Assembly: GCF_019703515.2 (NCBI RefSeq)
Contig: NC_059393.1
Span: 10,000,001-10,064,000, forward strand
From: Myxocyprinus asiaticus
Taxonomy: Eukaryota > Chordata > Actinopteri > Cypriniformes > Catostomidae
Reading direction: 5' to 3'
DNA length: 64,000 bases
The notes below the pieces were generated by a model, which did not search any database, was not told the DNA's origin, and saw nothing but the letters and a program-made list of their open reading frames with translations. The first letter of the stretch is position 1, and every line of letters starts with the position of its first letter. Below are positions 1 to 11,686 of the stretch, piece by piece. Position numbers and translations under genes: made by a program.

Positions 1-55
1 GGAGTAGAAGTAAACAATGTTAAGTGATTTCGGTTGATTAGGGCAGGGTATCGAT

Positions 56-669
56 TAGGGATGTGCGGAACGACTCATTTCACTGACATTTAAACCAAAA
101 TTGGAGTCGACTAGTCTAAAAATAAACCAACCTTCAGAAAACATATAAAAAAAAATTAAAAAAAACAATTATGCAACCCAGTTAAAATACTTAATCTATT
201 CCAAATCTGATGCAAAATTCTGCTAAAAATGGGCATTTATCTGCGACGTGGTCGCTTTGCATTATCATCATTGTACATTAAAATATAGAACCTGACACGC
301 ATTCACCTTTAGCAAATACAGGTGTATTTATTGAAAACAATTGAATGAATAGTGCAGGACCGATAGCGCAACCCTAATAACCTGTTGATAATAGAATTAA
401 CCAAGTTACTAAACATATTAAAACAGTCAGTACATTGTTGAAAATAATTAACAGGTAGGCTAAGCCAAGTCTACGAGAGAGAAAAACGTGCTGAGCAGTT
501 GCACGTATTTCACAACGCGCAGTCGAGCCATTGATCTATGACAGCTGTTCTGTAAAAATGTTGAACAGTTTAATGTCAGATTAGCTTTAATGAAAGATTA
601 AGTACTAGTAATTGCAGTGTCAGCTAGCAGCAACAGAACAGTTTATTCGACTAGTCTCGCACATCCCTA
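56..669. mobile_element. hAT-like non-autonomous element (MITE), about 0.6 kb
   Basis: The left end reads TAGGGATGTGCGGAACGACT and the right end, read inward on the other strand, reads TAGGGATGTGCGAGACTAGT, so the two ends are inverted. A GTCGACTAGTC motif near the left end is mirrored near the right end. The interior is AT-rich and has no reading frame. The 8-bp flanks (48-55 and 670-677) agree only at four positions, so the target duplication is decayed or the boundary is off by a few bases. The TAGGG-type terminus suggests the hAT superfamily; that is inference. Confidence 0.65.
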
Positions 670-1573
670 GTGAATATAGGATTAAGGGAAAAATAGCCCT
701 ATAGTCCACGTACATGGTCATTGTGTTAAACAGTGTTCCATTTCCCGATAAATCACTCATTGTTAAAATGGCATATCGGATGAAACTAGAGACTCTTATC
801 TTTTGACTCGAATAGCTTTCAATATAAAAAGTTAATGAGGTGTCTTACCAGATGTAGTTTTGTTGGCGTTTCTCCCAAAGACACATGTGTGATCGGTGCC
901 ATATTGTTTTGTCACGTGACTCAAAAGTTTAAACCTTTACTGACAGCCCAGTGTGTCCTGAACTGAGATCAGTCAGTTTAAATGAGATTAAATTATGCAT
1001 AGCATATATAGCAAAGACAAAGCACACAGTCCATGTAGAAGGACGCGGGGTCACATGAGGATAAGTGACTGTTTGTATTAATACATTACCAAGATGGCAG
1101 TTTCACTGAAATGTTGTGCGTTACCAGGCACGCCTTCCCCCAACTCTGATTTAAACAGCTGATATTATTCTTTCAAATTGCAAAATTTCAGTTTACTCAG
1201 CCGTGGGGTTGATTGAAACCCTCGTTTTTCAAAGAAATCTAGTTCACGCTGAGTCAAGCAAGATTATTCATACCCTGTCCTGACCAGGGACAGTTCAATC
1301 TCTAGCTCTGGTTTTCATTCAGCAAAAGTTTATATCCACTTAGGGAATTGGAGCCCAAAATAACTAAATCTCACTAGGGATGCCGTGATTATACGTTTTT
1401 AAAAAATATCATGTTAATTTAACCCCAAAAATGTAGAATCTACGGTTACAAACCATGAAATGTTTGAAAACCATATAAATGTATAATATAAAGTTTTTCG
1501 GTGTAAGTCTATCTCTCTTGCTTGTGCCTGGATGGTTAGAGCAGCTGTTACTATGGTTCCAGACAGTAGCCAT
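670..1573. other. Non-repetitive AT-rich stretch, no gene seen
   Basis: I see no exon, RNA gene or clear repeat here. No adducin first-exon motif is present. It is probably intronic or upstream DNA of add3. Confidence 0.4.
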
Positions 1574-2000
1574 TAGTGCTGAAACGATTAGTCGACGTTA
1601 TCGACAATGTCGACGATAAAAAATGTTCATTGTCAAAGTCATTTGATCTCATTTAATGTAACATGAGATCACATTAAACTCTATTGATGGCGCGCGAGAG
1701 GAGCACCGACCGCAGCTCGCACCTGATTGAGGAGAGAGGAAGACGATACAGCTCACAGTCCAGAAGCACTCCAAACTTTCCATACAGCTTAATGTCATGT
1801 AGATTGCAAAGTGTGAGGAAATTATACAAAAATACAAAACAAGTAAATGCAGAAGCACTCTCATTGTGAAATAAAATGGAGCTGGAGCTTCTGTTCTACA
1901 TAAGCAAAACTTGCATGTCAGAGCTTCTTTAAAGGAAACACCCTGGCATTTTATCTTTAATGCATCCTTTATTAAAGTTCAAATAATAAGCAGGTTGTAG
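1574..2000 (-). mobile_element. hAT-like non-autonomous element, second copy, partial
   Basis: It begins TAGTGCTGAAACGATTAGTC. It matches, in inverted orientation, the right end of the complete element at 10029-11304. Shared blocks in order are the terminus, a stretch about keeping T-rich 'atgagatcacattaaa', a CAGAAGCACTC block, a 'ggagctggagc' block and the 'tttaaaggaaacaccctgg' block. The far end could not be placed; similarity fades near 2000. There is no transposase frame. Confidence 0.6.
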
Positions 2001-2728
2001 GTTCTACTGGTTGTTTAGATCAGTGTTACTATCAGAAATAATAATTATTTCTTTAGTTATTAATATTTAAATTAAATAATAGGATCTAACTCATTGAAAC
2101 CTCATACAGGTTACCTCATGCACTACGTTTGGGAGCAAGTTTGGTTATTAGCAGTAATTAATAATCATCAAAGATAATTATTAAAATCAAGAGAACATTG
2201 ATGAGAAGCAATGTTAGCTTTTTTTAATCCTTTAAATCAACATTAATTAATGATTATTTTATTATTAACATCGATGAAACATTGATTAAAATTAACACTA
2301 GCTTATTGATCCTTCAAATTCAACAATCATCAAAGATAATGATCAATTATCAAAAATCAATAGAATATTAATAAGGATTAATATCACTGGGGCACCACCC
2401 TGGAATCAGGGACTAATAACCAGATAGTATAACAGTCTCAATATTAGATTGTTCTCTTAGGAAAATCGACACCCGAAGAATATTGAACTTCGAAAAGAAA
2501 CAATGAAGGCTTGAATCTGAGCACTGACATCCCATCAGCATTTGACACAGGTGTATGCAAAACAAACCAAAACGCTTCTTTTTGAAATATAACAGTTTAT
2601 TTATGCAGTAATATCAATTAATAATCAATACAATGCAGTCAAACTTCCGACTTACAACTACAAACTAAACAGTGACGATTAGTTATGGTAACCAAAATAA
2701 GCCTATAACACATGAGAGGAAGGTGGGG

Positions 2729-2765
<37 letters not shown>

Positions 2766-3133
2766 GCGCACAAAATGGCAGACGTGACTCGTGGAGAGTA
2801 CGTCACGTGAGATTTCCGGCCAGAGAATATGGCCGCGTATGTGGGCGGAGAGAAGCCGGTCAATGGCGTCTGCTTTTTACCACGTGTTTCCGCTTGAACG
2901 ATAACTTGGGGACGAAGCTGAGCTTTATCACGAAGTTGTCTACTAGCCAAAAGTGTGTGCGAGAATGTTTGTGAGGGGTCGCGTGTGTGTGGTTAGTACG
3001 AGAGAGGGAGAGAGTAAAGTGGCGACACCAAAGCCGGTTTCGCGATCGTGGGAGAGAAAGCAGCTGTTAGTTTATCACTCAGAGACGAGGTGGACTGCTC
3101 GTAAACCGTCCCGTGGTCGGTTTTCTATAATAA
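2001..3133. repeat. Unclassified repeat-like region with (GT)16 microsatellite
   Basis: 2150-2400 is AT-rich with repeated ATCAAAGATAAT motifs in both orientations. 2731-2762 is a pure (GT)16 run. 2763-3130 is much more GC-rich and CpG-containing than its surroundings and stops at the L1 fragment. Short reading frames here have no recognisable domain. The GC-rich part could be a piece of an LTR or of a cellular promoter; I cannot tell which. Confidence 0.35.
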
Positions 3134-3140
3134 ATCTTAT

Positions 3141-3741
3141 GGACTGATGAAAAGAATGTATAATCCCTACCAGATGGGTTCAAATGTCTCCAAATATCTG
3201 TAAGACCAAGATATTTACACATCCTGTGAAGTGTCAATGTTGCTCTAGGGGGCTTACACACTTTTGCTTCACTATGATCAAGAACTGAGTCCATCAAAAG
3301 ATTAAAGTTTCCTCCCAATATTATATCATGAGGGGTGCCAGCGGATTGCAACATCCCTTTAAAATCTATAAAAAAGCCCTGATCATCAGCGTTAGGTGCT
3401 TAAATATTAGCCAAAATCAACCTTTGCCCCTGAATTTCTGCTAAAACAATATTAACTCTTCCTAATTTATCTTTAATCTGTTTGAGACATTTGAATTGTA
3501 GATGTTTACATATCAATGTAATGACTCCCCTGGTCTTACTTGAGCCAGCACTAAAGAAAACATGCCCACCCCATATCTTCCCAAATTTTTCAGCTTCATG
3601 CGGGGAAAGATGCGTTTCTTGAAGAAACACTATATCATATTTCTTACGTTTAAGAAAATAAATAACCTCCTTTTTTGGGGGTGCCCCAACCCATTCACAT
3701 TCCATGTGGAGAGAGACAATCCACTCAATAACATTTGACAT
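3141..3741 (-). pseudogene. L1 ORF2 endonuclease-domain remnant
   Basis: The translated minus strand shows the exonuclease-endonuclease-phosphatase fold motifs of L1 ORF2p: the catalytic-Glu motif FLQETHLS and, after one in-frame TAA near 3400, LGGNFN. Family members normally have Asp in GGDFN, so a catalytic Asp appears replaced by Asn. The domain runs to DYTFFSSVHKIY and then stops matching. There is no reverse transcriptase. Retrotransposition would have nicked target DNA with this enzyme; this copy cannot. Confidence 0.75.
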
Positions 3742-4002
3742 TTTGACATATTAGAAAAAATAGTCCACATTCCAACATTAGTGCAACAATCAAACCCCAA
3801 ACTTCCCCCGAACCAAACAAACAGGACAAAATAAAAATGTGCGCATTAACCCCGTGCACAACAGTGCCAGCCAGTGTCCATCCCTCTAAACTCAAACAGT
3901 CCATGTATGCCTATGAGAGCCCCCGTGACAACTTTGCCATCGAATTGCTCAAGTCTGGTTTTTCTATACAAATTTTGTGAGACAGAATTACATAACAGAA
4001 GA

Positions 4003-4410
4003 AAATCTATAAAACAAACTCCAGCCAATAGGTGGGATAAACACACAAAATGTGTAGATTCATCCACATAACTGTCCCGAATGTGTGTTCCTCCACAAAA
4101 CGAGCTTCAGCCGGTAGCGGAACCAGCACAAAAAAAACAAAAAAAAAACAACCATTGTTTCCTCAGGCAGTCAAACGAATGTTCAGTGAGCTGGCTCATT
4201 CGACTGTTACATGAGTGCAACAAATGACCCAATCACTCCAATGTCCTGCAAGAAATACTCCACAAAACAAACTCCAACCAATAGGAGGCATAAGCACAAA
4301 GAACTTGCAGATTCATCCACAACACTGTCCCAAAGGAGTGTTACTACACAAAACAAACTCCGCTTGGCGGAACCAGCACAAAAAGAAACAAAAAAGGCAC
4401 CCAGTTTCCT
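4003..4410. repeat. Imperfect tandem duplication, period about 255 bp, in the L1 inter-ORF spacer
   Basis: Two units share AAAACAAACTCCA(G/A)CCAATAGG, AGATTCATCCACA, ACTGTCCC and GGAACCAGCACAAAAA in the same order. The first unit starts near 4013 and the second near 4266. This lies between the ORF1 and ORF2 remnants, where L1 elements often carry duplicated spacer sequence. Confidence 0.6.
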
Positions 4411-4502
4411 CGGATGGTCAAGTGAATGTTCAGGGAGTCAGGTCCACTCAGAATCACACAATGACTTACTCACTCCATTGACTTTATGAAGGACAATGCT
4501 TG

Positions 4503-5303
4503 TTAGGGACATGTAAATACTTTGCGGCCATCCTTAGCATCTATTCTCAATTTGGCCTGGAACATCAGTGCAAAAGTGTCCTTCCGTTGATGTAAGAGTT
4601 TCTTGCATTTCTTGAATCTATCACATTTCTCTCTTGTCGAATTCACAAAGTCTGGGAACAATAAAATGTTGTGGTTCTTCCAAGAAAGCCTTCCTTTACT
4701 CCTCGCCTTGCGTATCACAAGATCTTTATTGGATGATCTCAGAAATTTGGCCAGAATTGATCGGGGCCTGTCTCCTTCAGCGTATCGGTGAGCCAGAACT
4801 CTGAGCTCACTCGATTTCCAGCTTATGGCCTGTTATGTCGAGCAGATTTGGAAAGAGCCCGTCCAGAAATTCCACCATATTCTGACCCTCTGCTCGCTCA
4901 GGAATTCCAACAATTCGGACGTTATTCCACTGGTTACGATTCTCCATATCTTCCAATTTTTCCCAAATGCGTTCCAATCCACCTTGGTCGCTAGTGGATT
5001 AGCAGCTAATTCCCCCTCTGATGACACCAGATAATCGATCTGTTTCTCAACATTCGCCACTCTTGTAACCATCTCAGTGAATTTAGTCTCCATGGCAGTG
5101 ATTGATCGTATTACAGCAAGCTCCATGTCAGCAACGACCTTCGTCAGCATTGCCGACACGTTCATCAATTGTCACCGAATTTCATTCACCTCACCGGGCA
5201 AATCGACTCCCGGGCTTGCGGCCTGCTGCTCGGGGGCTTCAGCTTGAGCACGTAAGTGTCTTTTAATGTCTCCAGAGCCCGAGGATTTTGAAATCTTTGA
5301 CAT
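4503..5303 (-). pseudogene. L1 ORF1 (RNA-binding coiled-coil protein) remnant
   Basis: It reads from 5303 leftwards. The order is a low-complexity N-terminus (GSGDIKRHLRAQAEAPEQ), a stop at about 5170, then MNVSAMLTKVVADME with heptad-like spacing expected for the ORF1p coiled coil. An RRM-like part is reached only after a frameshift, and the C-terminal domain follows (SWKNHNILLFPDFVNSTREK). ORF1p would coat L1 RNA. The stop and frameshift make this a pseudogene. Confidence 0.7.
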
Positions 5304-5468
5304 ATTGTCTTCCTAGAACAGTTAAGAATCAGGGTGTATCGAGTCCCACCGGTTTATGACACATAGCAAAATGCGCAGAGCTCGCCGTTCACATGTCCGA
5401 ACCTCGCATGGCACCATGCGACTCGGTGTATGTTGCTTCTTAAGTAAATGTACCTTGTTTTAATTTTT

Positions 5469-5481
5469 GTGTGTGTGTGTG

Positions 5482-5532
<51 letters not shown>

Positions 5533-5545
5533 TATATAATATTTG
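5469..5545. repeat. (GT)n(AT)n compound microsatellite
   Basis: About seven GT repeats pass directly into a run of TA/AT repeats, then an interrupted 'ataatatat' tail. Tyrosine/isoleucine reading frames over it on the minus strand are artefacts of the repeat. Confidence 0.9.
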
Positions 5546-8500
5546 TAAATGGAAAACAAGACAAAACACTTTAATAGATTTTTTTCTGAATTGGTCAACT
5601 TGATGACATCACTGTTCTGCAAGCATTGTGTATAGTTAAAAATGGCAATTGGAGAAAACAAAACGCTGATGGAGAAGCCCCCTGCGTTTCTCCTTTCTGG
5701 GAACATTTTCTTTTTGCAGTCAATTACAACAGCAATGGTCAAAATATGTTTATAAAACAGGCACTGTTTGCAGACATTGCTCTACACGAGTGTTGTATAC
5801 TGGTAATACACGTCAATAATGAGCGTGAGGGTTTATTTACAACGCGCACGCAAGTTCTTCCTGTTTCCTCGCATGGCTGTAATCTATCGCAGCGTCAATA
5901 ATGTGCTTTGATTAATGGCATTAAGATGCCATTATAGTAATACATTGATACATGATTAATTTTTTACGCCGACATCACCCAGGGAAAGAGCCGCAGGTGA
6001 GCCGAACCTGCACACACTCCCTTCAATTTTTAAGCAGGCACTCAGTGCTAATTCAAATAGACATGAAACAATAACTAAAGCGCTTCGGGTGTTTGTAGGA
6101 TTTCCACGTATGATTAAAATACTTGAGCAGCATTATCACAACATCCTTTCTCGTATGCATTTTAATAGCAAAGTTATTCCTTTTATAGTGATTTTAGTAA
6201 TTAGTAATTTTTTTTATTTTGTATTATTAAGTAAAGGACCCTGATGAAAATTAACCATGGTTTTACTATAATACTATTGAAGTAACCATGACTGCCGTCA
6301 CCATGGTTTTCTGAGCAGAAATCATTGTTTTGATACATCTAGCCATGGATTTATAACAGTAATACTGTAGTTTCTATATAGTAACCATGATTTTACTATA
6401 TATTGTATCCATGAGAGTAACCATGTTTATACTGTGGTTACTATGATTTTACTACAGATAACATGGTTAAACTATGGTTATTGTTGTAAAACAATGATTG
6501 TTATTTAAGGGCAAACCTGTTTAAGTGTTTACTAAATAGATTATTCTTTGGTTTTGGCAGTAATATTTAATTTTTTTTGAACAAAGCAAATACAGAACCG
6601 TACCGAAACCATGACCCTTAAACTGTGATATAAACCGAATCGTGAGAAATTCGAATGGTTACACCCCTAAAATATATAATTTGTTTGATCACTTCTTTAT
6701 TTTAATTGCTTTGTTTTGTTTGGAGTGCTATTTGAATTTAGAAATGTATTTGATTTTAAGTTTTTCATTTTTTAAATGTATTACATTTTAAAAGCAAAAT
6801 CACTAAAGTAAGAATATTCACCGATCCCTCAGGCAGGGGGTTGCCGATGTAATTGGATATTGCGAGAGAGAGAGAGAAGGACAACAAAATTCCTGACCAG
6901 TAGATAATGCACAGATGAAGTAGGTTTTTGCCAAAGAGATGTTGCCCTTCACAACTGTTGTAAAGCCATCTTTCAAAAAGTTGAACAGCACATTTTAATT
7001 GCACTTAAATTTTTTCCAGTTTCATTTGAATTTTTAGTTAAATTAAATAATAAAGTTCAAAATTTGAAATCAAGGTGTCTTGCTTTATTGTGTAGGCTTA
7101 ACCCTAACCCTGCTTAAAAAAAATTACACCATAGTACCACCTAGCTTCCAACCAGTAATACCGATGTTCGTCAGTTTGAACGCGTTTGAACGGTTTCTCA
7201 CAGGCTGACGATATAACTAGGGAGAAGATTGCCCAACCCTATACAGTATACATGCACGGCTAATCCAGATACAAGGAAAACATTATTAGAAGTAAAAAGT
7301 ACATTTCTAACAAAGTTGTTTCCAAGTCTTCATTGAATTATTGTTAGAAATGATGCATTAATACAGATTTGATGCTGTCAGGTTTTGACTGAGAAATAGA
7401 TCTGTAATTAAAATTATACTTTACTATTAAATAACTGCTTATGATTTCTATGCAGATATATCCACCACACAGAAAAAAAAAAAAAACCTAATTGCTTATT
7501 TTTGCTTATTTCGGTGAGGCAAGTGGTTTGTTTTGGGGCTTGTTTTTCCAGACCATGTTGCTTCTTTCTCTTGCGAGATCTGGCAACATTGCAATTGGTA
7601 TTTCACCCACTCATTAGCGCAGAGTACTGTCATTTTAAAAAGTACGTAATTAACCGTTATTTTATTTTGTTCAAACCGGGTTACCTTTTGGAAAGGAGGC
7701 TGCAGAACTTCTGAACCAGAACGAGAAAATTCTGTTTTTGCTCTGAACAAACCGAAATGAAAACCATTGTGTTTTTAGTCCCTGGTTACACATCCTACAA
7801 ATGGGACAGGATGTTCTACTTGGTCATCCAACAACCAAGTAATGAGTTTAATATATTAAGCTGTGGTGCTTTTAAAAGGATGAATTGAAGGATGCAACTT
7901 TTTGTAATGTTTAAGCGTGCTGACAGCACACAGTAAATTTGTGTAGTTACTATTGGGTCTTAAATCATCCTCATTATTTAAAGCATTGCTTGAGTACAAA
8001 TTCACAGCATTCAACAATAAATGTCAATTTCAGTCATAATTGAACTTTAAGCAGCCTACTTTAAGCAATGCTCCCATTATTATGCATAGTCCACAGGTTC
8101 ATTTGTGAGATTTTGTGGACAGATTAAAGGACAGTATTTTTTTGGGGTCTGTTGCCGATTCTTTGTATTGGGGTGTCTGACAGACAACGGATCACTTTAA
8201 CTGTTGCGGAAGACAAAACTGTTGTATGCCGTAAACTACATGTTGTGCATCACAATAATCTTACAGTTTTGCAGTTCTGAAGCGACTCCAAGCACTCCAG
8301 TTTCATTAAAGTGCATTTTGCGTCCGGTACGCAGAAAAGCAGTGTTACGCCCCTTATTATATACCTTCTATTTATTTATTGTGTAGTTAGCCGATTTCCT
8401 TTTGTATGGCTGCGCTTAGAGTTCATATATCCATAAAAAAACGCATCCACTTACACATTCAATTGTGATATGATATGCCTTTTTTGCCTCCGTGCTGTTG

Positions 8501-9337
8501 CATAAAAGGAAAATTAGCAAATAATCGTAAAACCGGCCATGATTTTTTTTTTTTTCTCAGACTGTAATCTAACCGTCAAAATCTCACACCGCAGCATCCC
8601 TACTCTGGATGAATTTAGTTTGGTTTGTTTTGGACTGGTGCATCTGAAGTGGTACTGGGTGATTATTATTTATTTATTTTTTTCCAATGTTTATTTTGTT
8701 TTTTTTTTCTGATTAATTCAAATTTAAATTGACGATTTTTTTTTTAATCGTGGAATCGAGGTTTTGCATAAAACAGCAGATGCTGTAGTTGAATACACTG
8801 TCAATCTACCAATGGCTGAATATAAAAGAGAAACAAATGTTCACAGCACTTGGCTTGATGCCACCCTCAATCTGACAAGCTGAACATGTGGAAATATGCA
8901 TGGCTGTGCGCTCCAACGTAGCGTAGGTTAACAACACGGAGACCGATATAAAAGCTGGTAATATTTCCAGTATGAATGTACAGTGTGATTGTAGGTAGAC
9001 TTCGTCCATCATGCATGTTTACATCGGCTTCATCAAACAATAACTTTGTGTAAGTCATGAAGCACTCAGCTACATTCTCTGAGATGTCAACAGAAATGTA
9101 TGTGTTAGAACATACATGACTGTTATGGGTGTTTCATATCAAATTATATAATGGATAGGCTATAAATGGGAGAATCATTCACATCTCCTTTTACCATGAT
9201 GATTGAGGTAATGCTAAGTATTGCTTTGTTCTGTGACTTGTTTCATATGTAACTGCATTTATAGCCAAGATTTAGGAAGCGAAGCGATCATTTTGACAAA
9301 CAACGATATTTCATTTTGCTGCTCTGCTCAGTGTGTA
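5546..9337. other. Gene-free intronic or upstream DNA
   Basis: No exon or RNA gene is seen. It contains the CCATGG-type repeat block at 6250-6490 and several poly-A/T runs. A hAT-like right end (GGTTACACCCCTA) lies at about 6655-6668; I could not pair it with a left end. Confidence 0.4.
6250..6490. repeat. Dispersed palindromic ACCATGGTTTTACTATAGTA-type repeats
   Basis: Variants of ACCATGG and TTTTACTATA/TAGTAACCATG recur about every 25-40 bp in both orientations. The same motif family fills 41829-42575 inside the composite element, so this may be a relic of a related element. Confidence 0.6.
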
Positions 9338-9352
9338 CCACTAGAGGGCGCC
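9338..9352 (+). promoter_or_regulatory. CTCF-like motif
   Basis: CCACTAGAGGGCGCC closely follows the vertebrate CTCF core pattern CCAnnAGnnGGC. It lies in sequence with no evident mobile element and is followed by a CpG-containing stretch with TGACGTCA. A motif match alone does not show binding. Confidence 0.4.
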
Positions 9353-10028
9353 GCGTGCTAACAGCACTGACTGACGTCATTATTTTAAACTGAGCTTTTT
9401 GCTGCTTGCGTTTTCAACTACACTGAAATGTTTCTGATATCTGGACTCTGTCTGCAGGTGTTTATGGTTATACATACACATTGATTGATTTACTAAAAAT
9501 GCTTTCTAGATAAACATGACTTTCTAGATACTGATTTCTAGACCACTTTCTGGATGGACCTGATTTAGATAAAAAAAAATAATACCTAAATTGGCTTTGA
9601 GGTATTTTTTGGTATTCTTACTTTATACTATTATTTCTGAACATCAGTGTTATTTTAAATAAGTTACATTTTATTTTACTTTTGTCAACAGCGTAACTTT
9701 CTGTGTATTACACTTTTTGTGCATTTCTGTAACACACCTTTGTTTTCTATAATGAAAAAAACACTTAGATTTTTCTAACCAGGTTGCCTTGCATTCTAAT
9801 AAGGAACATGTTATTTGAATCATTTGGAGTTACTTTTTTGAAAAATACTTTTAAATGTAGGAGAATCGAAAATCGTGTGACGTGCTCTTCAACAGCAAAT
9901 TAATGCAGCTGGCCTTGTGCTGTGGCCCGCATTACGATGTTACCAAGCCCAGATAACGCCCATATTCCTCTGTACAACATGACTGATATATTTTTGTGGT
10001 TTGATATTAATGAAGTTACAGTACAGTT

Positions 10029-11304
10029 TAGGGCTGTGTGGCAGGGTGGAGGGCGGGGCCGGGTCGTGATTCCACACACCCAGCCCCTAAAGGCTGATTA
10101 AGCCAGAGAGGGATAAAGCCAACCGGAGACGGCAGTGCAACAAAGAGAGTGTTACGGACAGCTGCCCGAAACTTATGTGTGTGTTTTGTCTTTTTGGTTC
10201 AGTTTATAATTAAACTATTATTTATATTATCAAACCGGTTCTCGCGCCTCCTTTCCATTGAGGGTGTTACAGGCTGCAACTAACAATTATTTTGATAATC
10301 GGTTAATCTAACTATTATTAGAACAATTATTAGACTATTCTGCAATTTATTGCAACGGTTAATTAGCTCTTAACCGATTGTTCAGCTTGTGCCCTGACTT
10401 GAAAGGTTGTATTAAATGTGCTTACTAACAATAAAGAGGACAAAACCATCTTATAAAAATACCTCTAAATGACATTCATTTAATTAAAGGAAGTTTAATT
10501 CAGTAAAGAAATTCACTGCAATAAATCCTGTTATCGTCAAGTGTTTTTGTCTTGTTTTCCATTTTAAAACTGTCTAAAAATCCTTAAAACAAGATAAATT
10601 TACCTGAGAAGCAACTTCGACTTGCTTTAAGAGAATGTCTCTTAAATATAAGTGTATTTTATATATGTGTATTTTTTCACAAGATATACTTATATTCCAG
10701 ATCTATTCTCTAAAAGCAAGTCTAAATATCTTCTATGCTGCTTCTCAGTTGAATGCATTTTTTTTATTTATTTTTGTATGTAAAAGATATTTATATTGGA
10801 AAACAAGCCAAAATATAAACAAATAGCTGCATCTATCTGCATTAAGCATGCGCGCTCGAGGGATGAGTGTCCCCGTGACAGAGTGTGCATCAGCCGGTTG
10901 CAGTTTCAATCTCTCCTCCTTAGATCGCAACTCATAGAAGAGGCACTGACCGCACAGAGAAATGCCCATTTCTGAGTTAATTACATGATCTGCTTTCGTA
11001 TTATTTGAAGTTTAAAGAAGCTATAAAGCATTAAATATAACTGCATTAAAGATGTAATGCCGGGGTGTTTCCTTTAAAGACGCTCGACACGCACGTTTTG
11101 CTCCAGCTCCACTTATTCCACAATATGAGTGCTTCTGTATTTATTTGTTTTTGCATTATAATTCCCTCATACTTTGCGATCTGCAGTGCTGCTCTCACGC
11201 GTCATCATTACAGTTTAATGTGATCTCATGTTATGTTAAATGAGATCAAACGACTATTCAACAAAGAAAACGTTATCGAAAACAGACTAATCGTTTCAGC
11301 CCTA
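10029..11304. mobile_element. hAT-like non-autonomous element with perfect 8-bp target duplication
   Basis: The termini are TAGGGCTG at the left and CAGCCCTA at the right. They are flanked by identical 8-bp sequences GTACAGTT at 10021-10028 and 11305-11312, the target-site size of hAT transposons. Discounting the LTR inserted eight bases from its left end, the element is about 1.04 kb. It has no transposase. The right 280 bp match the copy at 1574-2000. Confidence 0.9.
10037..10271. mobile_element. Solo LTR (235 bp) with 5-bp target duplication
   Basis: It starts TGTGGCAGGG and ends TGTTACA, the TG...CA ends of LTRs. It is flanked by direct repeats GGCTG at 10032-10036 and 10272-10276. The 5' half is GC-rich with GATAAAG, and the 3' half is AT-rich with an ATTAAA-type signal. 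No internal retroelement coding follows, so it is a solo LTR. Its layout resembles the solo LTR at 28368-28590. Confidence 0.8.
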
Positions 11305-11686
11305 GTACAGTTGTTTTGTGATTAGGTTTGATCGCCGCTTTGATCTAATGAAAGTGCAGACATGTTAATGTCTTTATGTGCTGGCGTAACCTGGTGCAAG
11401 CACGTTGGCTGTGAGCTTGTTTTGGTGACAGGCATGATGGTTCCCACAGTTCATCATGCCTCAGTTTCCCCTCTGAATAACCTCTTTGATCGAAACATGC
11501 ACATGGCAAACTTGATTCTAGATGTTTGTACATTTAGGAGACACACTTGTCAGGATTGCACAAGTTCTGCAACCCTGAAACATTCATGACTATCGATTTG
11601 ATCTCTTACCTGTTCGTTCTTCTCACTACCTTTCCATTTCCTTTTTTTTTTTTTTTTTCTCTGCATGGAATAGTAGGCTCTCATTT

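Larger units (their letters stand above)
3134..5303 (-). mobile_element. L1-clade LINE fragment (ORF1 plus N-terminal part of ORF2), inactive
   Basis: On the minus strand the 5' end is a degenerate ORF1 starting at 5303 (begins MSKISKSSGSGDIKRHL). It runs through a coiled-coil stretch, an RRM-like segment with RIVGIPERAEGQNMVEFLDG, and a C-terminal segment with HNILLFPDF. ORF1 is broken by an in-frame stop near 5170 and by at least one frameshift near 4830-4920. ORF2 (from 3741) is an APE-type endonuclease domain with FLQETHLS and LGGNFNLL. The reverse transcriptase and 3' UTR are absent; homology ends at about 3134, just after FFSSVHKIY. The inter-ORF spacer contains a tandem duplication. 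It is a dead copy. Confidence 0.8.

Noticed and set aside
5354..5742. Minus-strand frames with Ile-Tyr repeats
   Set aside because: They are translations of the GT/AT microsatellite.
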